A stretch of 64,000 nucleotides of DNA from Candidatus Kouleothrix ribensis (GCA_016722075.1 JADKGW010000001.1:682001-746000), one strand, 5' to 3'. Numbered from the stretch's first letter, positions 18,230-28,046 are shown. The notes: generated from the sequence alone by a model not told the origin. Translations and numbers: made by a program.

Positions 18230-19267
18230 ATGCCGTTCATCACCGCCAACCCCAATGAGTACCTCATCGTCGGCCGCCGTGGTCACATCACGAATTACGG
18301 CGTTGCAGCACGCGCCTTTCTCTGGCCCGGTACACCCTATGTTCTGCTTTCGAGCACCCAACAAGAAGCTACCTTTGAGATGACCCAGGAGAGTCGCGAT
18401 GGTATTCCACTCCGCTTTAAGGGCATTGTGGTCTATCGAATCGTTGAGCCCGAGTTGACAGCGCAACTATTTAACTTCGCCGACGGGAATGGTCATAGCG
18501 CTCTTCAAACGCTGCTGAGCCATATGTGCTTGGGCGAGCTTCGTGCACTCGTCGCACAGATGACCATGAGCGAATGTATCGAACAGCGCAAGACCACATT
18601 GACCGATTCTCTCTCCACCGCACTCCAACTCGTTGTCCAAGGCCAAGGTGACCGGCCAGGATGGGGCATCACGCTCGACATCGTACAGGTTGCCCAGGTG
18701 TTTATCGTCGATCAGGAGTTGCGACGGCACCTTGAGGCTGAGGTACGCAATCAGATCAAGGGGCAAAGCGATCTTTCTGAGTTACGGATGCGCGAAGAAT
18801 TCAACCGCGCGCAAGCCGCCTCCGACCGACGCTTACAACAAGAAGGTCTGGAAACCGAAAAGGAACGGCTCGCGATCGCAAGCAGCAAACTCCAGCTGCA
18901 GAATGCGCTTGAGCGCGAGGAGATTGAAGTGAAAACACCACTTCGTTTGCTCCAGATTGCGCGCCAGCAAGAGATTGTCCAGGCAGAAGTACTGCTGGCA
19001 CAGCTGACCAATGCCCTGCGAGCCTTAGAAGTGGAACGCGATATGTTGCTGGCACAAGCACAACAGCAACTGCGGAAAGACATTTTGCCTTTGGAGCAGG
19101 TTCCGTTAATCGCAGAGGCGGCTGCCAAAGTCTGGCAAGGTGCAAATCTCTCAATCTATGGCGAGACAGCACCAATCGTCGCAACGCTTGGACCACTCAT
19201 TGATATGCTCACTCGGTCGCTTCATTCAAGTGAAACGGAGTTCAATCCAGCTCAAAGCCACAATTAA
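18230..19267 (+). CDS. SPFH/Band 7 (flotillin-like) protein
   Basis: A 345-residue protein. Residues 1-165 form an SPFH domain (NEYLIVGRRGHITNYGVAARAFLWPG, TFEMTQESRDGIPLRFKGIVVYRIVEP, LGELRALVAQMTMSECIEQR, WGITLDIVQVAQVFI, each a separate block). Residues 165-300 are a long coiled coil rich in Glu, Gln and Ala. There is no membrane segment, so membrane attachment would be through oligomers or partners. SPFH proteins scaffold membrane microdomains. AGGAGGGACACG precedes the ATG. It is one of the longest genes in the array, and 185 bases of leader separate it from the preceding attC, enough for a promoter. Confidence 0.85.
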   Translation: MPFITANPNEYLIVGRRGHITNYGVAARAFLWPGTPYVLLSSTQQEATFEMTQESRDGIPLRFKGIVVYRIVEPELTAQLFNFADGNGHSALQTLLSHMCLGELRALVAQMTMSECIEQRKTTLTDSLSTALQLVVQGQGDRPGWGITLDIVQVAQVFIVDQELRRHLEAEVRNQIKGQSDLSELRMREEFNRAQAASDRRLQQEGLETEKERLAIASSKLQLQNALEREEIEVKTPLRLLQIARQQEIVQAEVLLAQLTNALRALEVERDMLLAQAQQQLRKDILPLEQVPLIAEAAAKVWQGANLSIYGETAPIVATLGPLIDMLTRSLHSSETEFNPAQSHN

Positions 19268-19287
19268 TCCTGCGCGCCGATAACGGC

Positions 19288-19392
19288 GCCCAACACGCGC
19301 ATTCAGCCGACTGCCTTCGGCGCACGAGATCGCGGCGATTTTAGCATTCTGGTGCAGCGCCTTGGCGGCGGCTGATGCGCAGGCCGTTGGGC
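19288..19392 (+). other. attC site 15 (short form)
   Basis: Cores GCCCAAC (19288) and GTTGGGC (19386), 105 bp. Left arm GCGCATTCAGCC. It begins 20 bases after the SPFH stop. Confidence 0.88.
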
Positions 19393-19751
19393 GGGCACGC
19401 GCGGCCGCTGTGCGGAGAAGCCAACGCCCGATTCAGCCCGGTGATTGACGCGGCCTGACCGCCAACGCGTGCGAATCAGGCATCCGACCGCCATCGCAGG
19501 GCACGCATGCAGTGCCTGGACAGGCCAGCACGGGGAACGCCCGCGGATGTGATCCCAGGGCACGCATCCGGCCGCCATCGTGGTGGGAACGGAATCGCCG
19601 GGAAGGCCCTCGGACGCCATCCCAGGGAAGGGCATCCGACCGTCATCGCGTCCAACCGCGCGCAGGAGGAACGCATCCGAACGCCATCCCAGGCGCCGCC
19701 TGCGGGCGCCATCCCGTCCGGCAGGTCGTCACGGCCCTCCGGTGCGGTGCC
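19393..19751 (+). repeat. N unit 5
   Basis: 359 bp from core to core. Copies of the CATCCG-C-GCCATC motif occur at 19481, 19565, 19632 and 19673, with irregular spacing. Confidence 0.85.
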
Positions 19752-19878
19752 GCCCAACCAGCGCATGCAGCCCGACGCCGTTCCGGCGACCGAGATCGTG
19801 GCCATTTTCCGTGGTATCATGGCGTGAAGACGATCCCGGTCTATCGTGGCGGCGCGGCTGATGCGCCAGGCGTTGGGC
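19752..19878 (+). other. attC site 16
   Basis: Cores GCCCAAC (19752) and GTTGGGC (19872). Its inner part is almost identical to attC site 5. Confidence 0.92.
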
Positions 19879-20236
19879 GGGCACGAGCGAACCATGGGAT
19901 GAGCGGCCAGCGCATGATTCAACCCCGTGATTGCTGCAGCCCGACTGCCAACGCGTACGATCGGGCATCCGCGCGCCATCACGGGCAACGCATCCCGTGC
20001 CTGGACAGGTCATCGCCGGGAACGCCCGCGAACGCCATCACCGGGCACGCATCCGGCCGCCATCGTGGTGGGAACGGAATCGCGGGGAACGCCCTCGGAC
20101 GCCATCCCAGGGAACGGCATCCGACCGTCATCGCGTCCATCAGCGCTGGGAATGACTGCCCTCGGAGGTCATCATGGGGAACGCCCGCGGACGCCAACAT
20201 GGCTGGCGGGTCAGCGCGGCCCTCCGGCGTGGTGCC
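19879..20236 (+). repeat. N unit 6
   Basis: 358 bp, the last unit in plus orientation. Its attC is cut after the left arm by IS-C. Confidence 0.85.
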
Positions 20237-20251
20237 GCCCAACCCGCGCAT
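20237..20251 (+). other. attC half-site left of IS-C
   Basis: Core GCCCAAC plus left arm CCGCGCAT, then IS-C. The right half of this attC is absent. Confidence 0.8.
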
Positions 20252-21496
20252 CTCCCTTCCAAGGGATATTTGACAGATAAGACACATGCACCTATCATGC
20301 TGTCCTGAGGCATGTCCCGACGACCTTGCGTAGAAGGTAGGATGATGGCTAAACCACACGAGATTGCCCACAAATTCGCCACATTGGCACCGAATACGGA
20401 GCTTCTGGATAAACTCTGGCATAAATATCCGTCTGAATACATTCGTACGCGCCTTCGTGCTATCCGGCTCCTCTGGCAAGGGAATTCACGCCAAGACGTG
20501 ATTGAAACGCTGGATATTGGTCATTCCACAATCATGCGCTGGATGCGCCTCTTAGTTGAGCATGGCGTAGAGGCTGGCTTACGCCGCCTTGCAACACCGA
20601 AGAAGGTGCCAAAAGCCGGAAAGTTATCCTATGCGCAACAAGCAGCATTAATCGAGATTATTGAACAGAAGAAACCATCCGATTATGGCTTTGAACACCA
20701 TATCTTTACGGGCGCAATCCTGGTGAAAATCGTCGAACAAGAATGGGGCATGACCGTCTCGGATCAGACGATCTATAATATCCTCCAGCGCAACCGTTTC
20801 TCCTATCAACGCGGGCATCGGGACTATGAGCCAGCAAATCTGGATGAGCAACATGTATATGGCGAACGGTTAAAAAAAGCTCGAAGCACCCGAAGCGGGT
20901 GAAAAGATCGTCTTCTTTGACGAATTCTGGTTCGCTGACCGACCAACCATCTTCTACGGCTGGGCACGTGTAAATACGCGCTGTCGTGTGCCGTCGTATG
21001 AAAAGAACCGTACTATTCGCTACGGTTTGCTGGCAGTCGATGCCCACGATGGGACAGAACATATCGACTTCGCGAAAAAACTGAACTCCGAAAATGTCGC
21101 GGATTATTTTCATCATTTAGCTATTGATACGAAACAAGCCGGATATACGTGTCTCACGGTCATCATTGATAATAACTCGATGCATAAAGACAAGATGCGC
21201 TACGAACTCTGGCTACGTATGCACGAGCAGCACAACTTGGATGGATTTCGGGTTCGATTTATCGATACGCCACGCTACTCACCTGAATTGAATCTCGCAG
21301 AATATAGTATCCATCAATTACGGCTGCGGCTCTTTCATCATTTGCCATCACGACCAAAAATTGATGAGCTTTGTCAGAACATACGAAACTCGCTGAAACG
21401 AGAACAACTCCAGACGAAAGAGCAGATACGAGCAACGATCAACCACATCCTCAAGTTAGCGCGAGTTGATTGTGTCGCTTGATCTTTGGAAGGGAG
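20252..21496 (+). mobile_element. IS-C, IS630-family element at the polarity switch
   Basis: The inverted ends are CTCCCTTCCAAGGGATA (20252) and the complement of GATCTTTGGAAGGGAG (to 21496), 11 bp perfect. Both flanks are the same left half of an attC in opposite orientations (GCGCAT before, ATGCGC after). A simple insertion cannot produce this; it implies recombination between two such insertions. Confidence 0.82.
20342..21482 (+). pseudogene. IS630-family transposase, two frames
   Basis: The first frame (20342-20902) encodes a helix-turn-helix DNA-binding half (IRLLWQGNSRQDVIETLDIGHSTIMRWMRLL, interrupted by linkers). The second frame, from about 20886, continues APEAGEKIVFFDEFWFAD and contains the DDE core: FFDEFWF, LTVIIDNNSMHKDK and YSPELNLAEYSIHQLR. 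The switch falls in TTAAAAAAAGCTCGAA. A run of six A would put both halves in one frame; seven are present. This could be programmed frameshifting, as in many IS630 elements, or a homopolymer error or mutation; the shift needed is +1, which makes programmed slippage less likely. Confidence 0.78.
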
Positions 21497-21498
21497 AT

Positions 21499-21511
21499 GC
21501 GCTGGTTGGGC
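21499..21511 (-). other. attC half-site right of IS-C
   Basis: Arm GCGCTG and core GTTGGGC (21505-21511). It is the outer half of an attC in minus orientation; its other half is missing. Confidence 0.8.
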
Positions 21512-21868
21512 GGCACCACGCCGGAGGGCCGCGCTGACCTGCCAGCCATGTTGGCGCCTGAGGGCGCTGCCTGGGTGGCGTCCGAGGGCGTTCCTTCCTG
21601 GCGCTGGTGGCCGCGACAACGGTCGGATGCGTACCCCGCGATGGCGCCCGAGCGCGTTCCCGGCGATTCCGTTCCCACCACGATGGCGGCCGGATGCGTG
21701 CCCTGCGATCACGTGCGAGGGCCTTCCCGGCGCTGGCCTGTCCAGGCACGGGATGCGTTCCCTGCGATAGCGCGCGGATTCCCGATTCGCACGCGTTGGC
21801 AGTCGGGCCGCAGCAATCACGGGGCTGAATCATGCGCTGACCGTCAATCCGATGGTTCGCTCGTGCCC
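21512..21868 (-). repeat. N unit 7
   Basis: 357 bp, the first unit in minus orientation. It is the mirror partner of N unit 6 across IS-C. Confidence 0.85.
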
Positions 21869-21998
21869 GCCCAACGCGTGGCGCATCAGCCGCGCCGCAC
21901 CAGTAGATCGGGACTGCGTTCCCGGTGATTCCAACCGTCAAAATCGGCGCGATCTCGCTCGACGCGGAGCGGCGTCGGGCTGCATGCGCTGGTTGGGC
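21869..21998 (-). other. attC site 19
   Basis: Cores GCCCAAC (21869) and GTTGGGC (21992), between N units 7 and 8. Confidence 0.92.
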
Positions 21999-22356
21999 GG
22001 CACCGCGCCGGAGACACGCGCTAACCTGCCAGCCATGTTGGCGCCCGAGGGCGCGGCCTGGGATAGAGTCCGAGCGCGTTCCTTTTCAGCGCTGCTGGGC
22101 GCGATGGCGGTCGGATGCGCGGCCTGCGATACCGTCCGAGGGCGCTGCCCGCGATTCCGTTCCCACCACGATGGCGGCCGGATGCGCGGCCTGGGATAGC
22201 GTCCGCGGGCGTTCCCCGCGCTGGCCTGTCCAGGCAGGGGATGCGTTGCCCGTGATGGCGGTCGGATGCCCGATTCACACGCGTTGGCGATCAGGCTGCG
22301 GCAATCACGGGGCTGAATCGGGCGTTGGCGTTCCATCGCATGGGTTGCTCGTGACC
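21999..22356 (-). repeat. N unit 8
   Basis: 358 bp from core to core, tandem with N unit 7. Confidence 0.85.
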
Positions 22357-22482
22357 GCCCAACGCCGGCGTTCAGCCGCGCCGCCGCCCATAGGTTGGGA
22401 ATGCGCTTTACCCGATACTGCTGCCAAAATCGGCCCGATCTTGCCGCCGCGACGCGGCGTCGGCTGCAACGCGATGTTGGAC
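22357..22482 (-). other. attC site 20 (GCGTT / AACGC variant)
   Basis: Cores GCCCAAC (22357) and GTTGGAC (22476). Arms GGCGTTCAGCC / GGCTGCAACGC keep pairing by paired changes. It serves the kinase cassette; 285 bases without a recognisable gene lie between them. Confidence 0.9.
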
Positions 22483-22767
22483 GGCACCTTGACTAAGCCG
22501 CAGCGCTGATTCTGCAGAAGAAAGCGGTACAACGAGGAACGAGAATTATGCAACAACGCCTGTACCTTTCAATAACGCATTGTACAATATCTCGTAGCAA
22601 TATGCTCTATCACACCACGAAATAGCAGATTATTGCTGCAACAAAGCCCTTGGCCGCTGGTTCGGACGGAGCCTCCTCGCGCTGTCTGGTGCTGATGGAA
22701 CGCCACCGTTGTCGCCTTGTTCTGCCAATACCTGGACCCGGATACTGCGCCCATCCATGGTTCGATC

Positions 22768-23331
22768 TCATGGTTCGATCGCGCGCACATATGCCAATGC
22801 CTGCGCGACGCACACTGGAAGCGGTTGTGCGGTATCCACAATGAGATAATTCGTGGGCGGGCGCTTCATGTGCGCAATCCAATCGCGGAAGATGGTCTCG
22901 TTCATCACTGCCTTTCCGGATCCCGCAGTCGGTGGGGTAGTGATGCCTGCGAGTTGACTCGGCAAGCGAGCACGGGTGCGAAGGCGCTGATCGAGGGTAG
23001 GCAGATCATCGAGGCGACATTCAATATACCGGTAGGGAACACCTGCCGCGTGTGCGAGGGCCTGTCCACGGTCAAGCAATTCCGGATAAAAGCACGGACT
23101 ATCGAAGATGACGCTCCAGCGTTGGGTCAGTAAATCGCGGGCAAGGGCGTGCAAGATGGTATATGAGGCTGATCCCGCGAGGGCGACCGGGATGCTCGCT
23201 TCCAACAGGGCACTCTTGGTGATGTCGTGGTCGATGATGACGGCCTTGAGCTGCGGGGCGATTGCACGCGCCAATGTGCTCTTCCCACTGCCGGGTGCAC
23301 CAGACATTTGGATAAAGACCCCGTTCGTCAT
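22768..23331 (-). CDS. P-loop small-molecule kinase (AAA_33-like), paralogue 1
   Basis: A 187-residue NTPase. The Walker A motif GAPGSGKSTLA is at residues 11-21. VIIDHDITKSALLE and SVIFDSPCF supply the substrate and Walker B-like acidic residues, and LRTRARLPSQLAG is an arginine-rich lid. It belongs to the zeta-toxin/AAA_33 group of kinases that phosphorylate small molecules or nucleotides; the substrate is unknown. There is no antitoxin partner next to it, so it is probably not a zeta toxin. Paralogue 2 is at 41762-42331, about 60% identical, and also a single-gene cassette. Confidence 0.82.
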   Translation of the reverse strand: MTNGVFIQMSGAPGSGKSTLARAIAPQLKAVIIDHDITKSALLEASIPVALAGSASYTILHALARDLLTQRWSVIFDSPCFYPELLDRGQALAHAAGVPYRYIECRLDDLPTLDQRLRTRARLPSQLAGITTPPTAGSGKAVMNETIFRDWIAHMKRPPTNYLIVDTAQPLPVCVAQALAYVRAIEP

Positions 23332-23396
23332 ACAAGGAGCCCTCCGTCTGCGCAGTTGCGGAGCTGTCCGTCAAGGAAAGTGCGGAATAGGGTGCC

Positions 23397-23520
23397 GTCC
23401 AACGCTTGCGTTCAGCCGCACCGCGCCAATAGACGGGGAACACCTTCCAACAAATGATAGCATACAAAATCGGCCCGATTCTGTCGCCGGGACGGCGTCG
23501 GCTGCAACGCATTGTTGGGC
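23397..23520 (-). other. attC site 21 (GCGTT / AACGC variant)
   Basis: Cores GTCCAAC (23397) and GTTGGGC (23514). Arms TTGCGTTCAGCCGC / GGCTGCAACGCA. It follows the phosphatase-like gene. Confidence 0.9.
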
Positions 23521-23553
23521 GACAGCGTGGTATTGTTTACACATGCGGCACTG

Positions 23554-24009
23554 CTAATCTGCAGCTTTGTAGTTTTGCAGAAACTGGATTTGCGCATCAG
23601 AGAGTAAGAGACATTGTACTCGTGTTCGCCGTAGCGCTGCTTTTGCTTCCTCGAACGTGTATCCACGGGTCAAGTACTACAGATGGAGTATCATTCCGGT
23701 TCGCCCGATTCCGGCGTGACAATGAATCAGGAGCGGGCGCTGCTCGAACTGCATGGATCTGATCGCCTCAATTATTTGGTGCGCTTGCGCTGTATCGGGT
23801 GGGAATTGGTCGCGTACCGGCACGTGGAAGTACGCGATGTCAAGCGCACCCAAAAGCGTCGCGGTTATCTCGCGTTGGGCAAAGAGCGGCGGTTCAGTCA
23901 GCGACAGAATTGCACGGATGCCTTGGCCATGGAATGCGTGTATATCTTTTGCATCGAGCGGAATACCGCTGGCTGCCAAGGAGTGTGGCGCAATCCAAGA
24001 GATTTTCAT
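23554..24009 (-). pseudogene. Dual-specificity protein phosphatase-like gene with in-frame stop
   Basis: From 24009 (MKISWIAPHSLAASGIPLDAK) the frame encodes a compact DSP: an AILSLTEPPL strand, then the P-loop HCHAGIGRTG (Cys nucleophile, Arg) with CX5R spacing. A TAG at 23677-23679 stops translation 5 codons after that motif, although the same frame continues with YLTRGYTFEEAKAALRR up to a second stop at 23554, exactly the C-terminal helix these enzymes need. A single-base nonsense mutation is the simplest reading. An upstream start at 24069 is possible but the region is close to the IS-B insertion, which cuts off the original leader. Confidence 0.75.
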
Positions 24010-24074
24010 AGCCTTTACCGACAGCTTGCTGACCACGAAGAGTGTTCGTGAAACGAAGGGCATAGGCAAGGATA

Positions 24075-25219
24075 TAGCATCCCTATCTGATTTCTAAAAC
24101 GTGGTATACTGGTTCCACGATTGTACGCAACGCTTCGCCCAAGTACGGGTGTGCCACTTTGTGAGGTGCGGTATGGCTCCTATTCCTGAAGATATCACCG
24201 CCTTTCTGGCTGAACCCCATGATTCACGCGAGTATCGACGCGCACTCGCAGTAAAACTCGCGCTGCTCGGGTATTTGTATGCAGCGATTAGTGAGATGTT
24301 GGATGTCACCCCTGGGTTTATTAGCCAGGCAAAGAAAGCCTATGCGCAGTATGGAGTAGATGGATTTACCTTGAAGTATCAAGGGATGCAACCCTATCTG
24401 TCGCCTGAAGAACGACAATCCGTGCTTGATTGGTTGCAAGATCAACAAGAATGGTCTGTCGCACTCCTCCAAACGCACATCGAAACAACCTATGGCATCG
24501 TGTTTCAATCGCAGCAAAGCTATTACCAACTGCTCGATGAGGCAAAAATAACGTATAAAAAAGCCCAGCACACGAATCCTCGGCATGATGCTGCGCTGGT
24601 TGCCGCAAAAAAAAGAAATCCTTGACTTTTTGACTGCACACGCGGCGGCCATTGCGGATGGGAGCCTGGTGGTGGTGTTTGTGGATCAGTGTCATGTCCT
24701 CTGGAACGATGCGTGTGGCTATGTTTGGGGGCCACGGGGCGAACGAATCAGCATTCCAATGACGAATTTTCGCGAGCGACAAACCTACTACGGGGCCATT
24801 GAATTGTGTACAGCAGACATATGCGCAATTCCAACGGATACGGCAAATGGTGATTGGACGATGATTTTTGTCGAGTATGTGCGGGAACAATTCCCAGGGA
24901 AACGGATCGTCCTCATTTGGGATGGTGCATCCTATCATCGCGGTACAGAAATGCAAGAATACCTCGAAGGTGTCAATTACAAGCTGCCAAAAGACGAATG
25001 GAGCGTCCACTGCATCCTTTTCGCACCGAATGCGCCAGAGCAAAACCCAATGGAAGATGTTTGGTTAAAAGCCAAGCAATATGTACGAAAACACTGGCGG
25101 GAATGCATCAATTTTCAGGCAGTTCTCAACTTATTTGAGGAAGCATTGAATACGCTCTCGTTCAAATTCGAAAAGCTCCGTATGTATATGCCAAGTTTAC
25201 AACTCATTTAGGATTACTA
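24075..25219 (+). mobile_element. IS-B copy 1 (IS630 family)
   Basis: The ends are TAGCATCCCTATCTGATT on the left and the complement of TAGTAATCCTAAATGAG on the right, with TA duplicated outside both. Three other copies in the window are nearly identical. It sits in the leader of the phosphatase cassette. Confidence 0.9.
24173..25211 (+). pseudogene. IS-B transposase, frameshift in an A tract
   Basis: This matches the intact 345-residue protein of IS-B copy 3. The A tract after GTTGCCGC has 8 A here against 7 in the intact copy, so the frame breaks at LVAAKK and the catalytic half (FVDQCHVLWND, LIWDGASYHRG, PEQNPMEDVW) is read in the next frame from about 24608. The N-terminal half (helix-turn-helix around LLGYLYAAISEMLDVTPGF) is intact. 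Confidence 0.85.
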
Positions 25220-25297
25220 TATTTCCGTAGCCACCGACGCTATTGTATGGCTTGAGACTCAAACAGCATTCGATCAGAATGGCGGTTGATGGCTGCC

Positions 25298-25424
25298 GCC
25301 CAACGGCTTGCGCATCAGCCGCGCCGCACCCAGCGATCGGGATGGCGTTTGGGTTGATGATACCACATAAAATCGGAACGATCTTGCCGCCGGAACGGCG
25401 TCGGGCTGCATGCGCTGGTTGGGC
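25298..25424 (-). other. attC site 22
   Basis: Cores GCCCAAC (25298) and GTTGGGC (25418). It closes N unit 9; the 78 bases between it and IS-B are the original leader of the phosphatase cassette. Confidence 0.92.
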
Positions 25425-25783
25425 GGCACCACGCCGGAGGGCCGCGCTGACCCGCCAGCCATGTTGGCGTCTGCGGGCGTTCCCCATGATGACCTCCGAG
25501 GGCAGTCGTTCCCAGCGCTGATGGACGCGATGACGGTCGGATGCCGTTCCCTGGGATGGCGTCCGAGGGCCGTTCGTGCGATTCCGTTCCCACCACGATG
25601 GCCGCCGGATGCGTTCCGTTGGAATGGCGTTCGCGGGCGTTCCCGGCGCTGACCTGTCCAAGCAATGGATGCGTTCCCTGCGATAGCGCTCGGATGCCCG
25701 ATTCGCACGCGATGGCGGTCGGGCCGCAGCACGCACCGGGCTGATCGTGCGCTGATCGTCAATCCAATGGTTCGTTCGTGCCC
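25425..25783 (-). repeat. N unit 9
   Basis: 359 bp from core to core. It shares the CATGATGACCTCCGAGGGCA segment with units 6 and 13, an internal subtype marker. Confidence 0.85.
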
Positions 25784-25910
25784 GCCCAACGGATTGCGCA
25801 TCAGCCGCGCCGCACCATGTAGATCGCAATCGCATTATACCTGAAACAGCTGCCAAAATCGCGCCGATCTTGCCGCCGGAACGGCGTCAGGCTGCATGCG
25901 CTGGTTGGGC
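25784..25910 (-). other. attC site 23
   Basis: Cores GCCCAAC (25784) and GTTGGGC (25904), between N units 9 and 10. Confidence 0.92.
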
Positions 25911-26267
25911 GGCACCACGCCGGATGGACGCGCTGACCTGCCGGCGGTGTTGGCGCCTGAGGGCGTTCCCCGTGATGGCCTGCGCGGGCGTTTCTCCTGT
26001 GCGCTGATGGGCGCGATGGCAGTCGGATGCGTGCCCTGCGCTGGCGCCCGAGCGCGTTCCCGGCGATTCCGTTCCCACCACGATGGCGGCCGGATGCGTG
26101 CCCTGGGATGCGGCTCGAAGGCGTTCCCGACGCTGGCCTGTCCAGGCAGAGGATGCCTTCCCCGTGATGGCGGTCGGATGCCCGATTCGCGCATGATGGC
26201 GGTCGGGCTGCAGCCATCACGGGGCTGAATCTACGCTGGCTTCTCCGCATAGAGGCCGCTCGTGCCC
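25911..26267 (-). repeat. N unit 10
   Basis: 357 bp from core to core, tandem with N unit 9. Confidence 0.85.
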
Positions 26268-26370
26268 GCCCAACGGGTTGGCATTCAGCTGCCGCGAGCG
26301 CGCCCTGACGAGCCTTCAAACTGCCAACGATCGCGCGCGCGAAGCGGTCAGCTGCAATGCCGGGTTGGGC
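26268..26370 (-). other. attC site 24 (GGCATT / AATGCC variant)
   Basis: Cores GCCCAAC (26268) and GTTGGGC (26364), 103 bp. Arms GGTTGGCATTCAGCTGC / GCTGCAATGCCGGG. Confidence 0.9.
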
Positions 26371-26393
26371 CGCGCGGTTCGATAGCCGAGCGG

Positions 26394-26960
26394 TTAGCTG
26401 TGCTTATAGCCAGCCGCTTGCAGCGCTTCAATCGCTTGTCGGCTCACCCGACCTTGTTGTGTGGGATTGGGCTCATCTGGTGCAAGATAAATCATCAGAT
26501 CACCACGCTCAGTGAGGCGCTTCACCCGCATCCGTGCCGCTTGCAGATTGCTACAAGCGAGTTCTGGAAAGAGCAACTGCGCCGCTTCGCTCAAACTGAT
26601 CAGATCGTCGTGGCGTAGCCAGGCTTGGACACGGGCAAGCACCTGCCCAATACCAGCTTCGCTCCAAAAAGTTGTAGGAATCCGATAGGTGTACTGGCCA
26701 TTCGCCGGGAGAAACAGCACATCCAACAGATTTTGGAAGCGCTCGATCAATTCGCCGATCGTTTGATCGTCAGCGGTTGTGCGATCCAAATCACCGTTCG
26801 CAATCTGGACGAAACGCGCGATATCGGCGTGTAGGGGTGTGGATGAGCGCACAGTGGATCGTGGCAGGTTATCAGGCCAGGCTAAACTCTGGCCAATGTG
26901 GTGATAGTGCTGCGTAATGCGACTCACCACATCATCGGCAATAGAAATGGTATCAAACAT
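26394..26960 (-). CDS. Unknown protein with C-terminal helix-turn-helix-like part
   Basis: A 188-residue soluble protein. Residues 1-90 are helical (ISIADDVVSRITQHYHHIGQ, IGELIERFQNLLDVL). The C-terminal 65 residues (LISLSEAAQLLFPELACSN, LQAARMRVKRLTERGDLMIY, VSRQAIEALQAAG) look like a DNA-binding unit of the excisionase/MerR-like kind: helix-turn-helix, a wing, and a helix ending in a residue-specific contact. The start at 26960 (MFDTIS) was chosen because GAGGGTGCC precedes it. The stop is 23 bases from the attC. Promoter-like direct repeats AGCTAACGTTA lie upstream near 26974 and 27003, possibly its own operator. Confidence 0.6.
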   Translation of the reverse strand: MFDTISIADDVVSRITQHYHHIGQSLAWPDNLPRSTVRSSTPLHADIARFVQIANGDLDRTTADDQTIGELIERFQNLLDVLFLPANGQYTYRIPTTFWSEAGIGQVLARVQAWLRHDDLISLSEAAQLLFPELACSNLQAARMRVKRLTERGDLMIYLAPDEPNPTQQGRVSRQAIEALQAAGYKHS

Positions 26961-26973
26961 GGCACCCTCACAA

Positions 26974-27015
26974 GCTAACGTTACCTTAAGCGACTCTAGC
27001 ATAGCTAACGTTATC
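26974..27015. promoter_or_regulatory. Repeated motif upstream of the HTH-like gene
   Basis: AGCTAACGTTA occurs twice about 30 bases apart (near 26974 and 27003), each containing the palindrome TAACGTTA. The position just upstream of a putative DNA-binding protein suggests an autoregulatory operator; this is inference. Confidence 0.4.
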
Positions 27016-27087
27016 TGTCAAGAGAGCGATTATACGACGGCAGGTAGGATTTGGATGGTATCGTGTGGAGTAAGATCGCATAGCGCG

Positions 27088-27212
27088 GCCCAACGCGTGG
27101 CGCATCAGCCGCGCCCCAGATGGATCGCGATGACGTTGTAACTGATTGTACCACACAAAATCGGTCCGATCTTGCCGCCGGAACGGCGTCAGGCTGCATG
27201 CGCTGGTTGGGC
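27088..27212 (-). other. attC site 25
   Basis: Cores GCCCAAC (27088) and GTTGGGC (27206). It serves the proteasome-like cassette. Confidence 0.92.
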
Positions 27213-27253
27213 CACAACCAGCCGATAGACTTTACCGTGAACTGCTTAATTGC

Positions 27254-27878
27254 TTACCATTTGGTGTTATCGAGTTCCTCAATACCATCAGATCGAAGCC
27301 GGTAAATATGTACTGGCGGATTGCATTGAGGCAAAGCTGAGGCACAAACATCCAAAATGGCATGGAACTCCTGTATTCTCACGCCGGTTGGTGCCACTCG
27401 CTGTGCAGTCGCGTGTGCGATTTGCACATCTCCGACATACATGCCGATCACATGAAATCCCGTAGAGTCGAAATTCCAACTTGCATCTGCATGCAACTCA
27501 AGAATTCCTGGTCGGTCTATCCAGCCAGCAAGCAATACGCTAGCAGTGTTGGAATCAGAATTAGTGGTAGTGTTGCCCAGGCATGCTGCTCTATTGAGTT
27601 TCCGTTGCTCGCCGTTGAGAGTAGCTAATTTTCTAGTTGTGGCTTCCCGAAGTGATTCCCAGGAATCGAACGGCTCACAATTCTGAAGCCATGTGCTGAA
27701 ACCAGTAATACCAATTCGAGGGGTTTCCTGCTGCTCCCCAGGCTAAAATTGCTTTGGGATGCCGTTGGAGCTTGTGCAAGTATAGAGACCGAACTCCTGA
27801 AGGCTCTTCTGTCTGACCGCTGTCTGCGCCAATCAGAAGGGAGACTTGGCTTTCAAGCATAGCGGCAATTATCGTCAC
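27254..27878 (-). pseudogene. Proteasome/Ntn-hydrolase-like protein, one-base frameshift
   Basis: The first frame (27675-27878) gives MTIIAAMLESQVSLLIGADSG and LYLHKLQRHPKAILAWGAAGN, the start and first strands of a proteasome beta-type (Ntn-hydrolase) fold. A different frame continues CEPFDSWESLREATTRKL, then VLLAGWIDRPGILEL and FHVIGMYVGDVQIAHATA to the stop at 27254. The break is in ATGGCTTCAGAATTG near 27690; removal of one T there gives a continuous protein of about 208 residues. Such stand-alone proteins occur scattered in bacteria with uncertain function, and the usual Thr1 nucleophile is not apparent, so protease activity is doubtful. Confidence 0.6.
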
Positions 27879-27918
27879 AAGGAACTCCTTATAAATGCTG
27901 CTACATTGATAGGTTGTG

Positions 27919-28046
27919 GCCCAACGGCCTGCCCATCAGCCGCGCCCCTGCGAGAACCACACCAATAGATTGATACTGGCGATCTTCAAAAAACCAGCGA
28001 TCTTGAGCGCACCGGCAGGGGCGTCGGCTGCATGGGCTTGTTCGGC
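27919..28046 (-). other. attC site 26 (GCCCAT / ATGGGC variant)
   Basis: Cores GCCCAAC (27919) and GTTCGGC (28040). The arms contain GCCCATCAGCC / GGCTGCATGGGC: the common GCGCAT changed on both sides. Confidence 0.92.

Noticed and set aside
20342..21482. Programmed frameshift in the IS-C transposase
   Set aside because: The A run is slippery, but joining the halves needs +1, not the usual -1, so I list it as a broken gene with the alternative noted.
22768..23331. Zeta toxin of a TA system
   Set aside because: The fold matches, but no epsilon-type antitoxin is adjacent, and neither paralogue has a partner gene.
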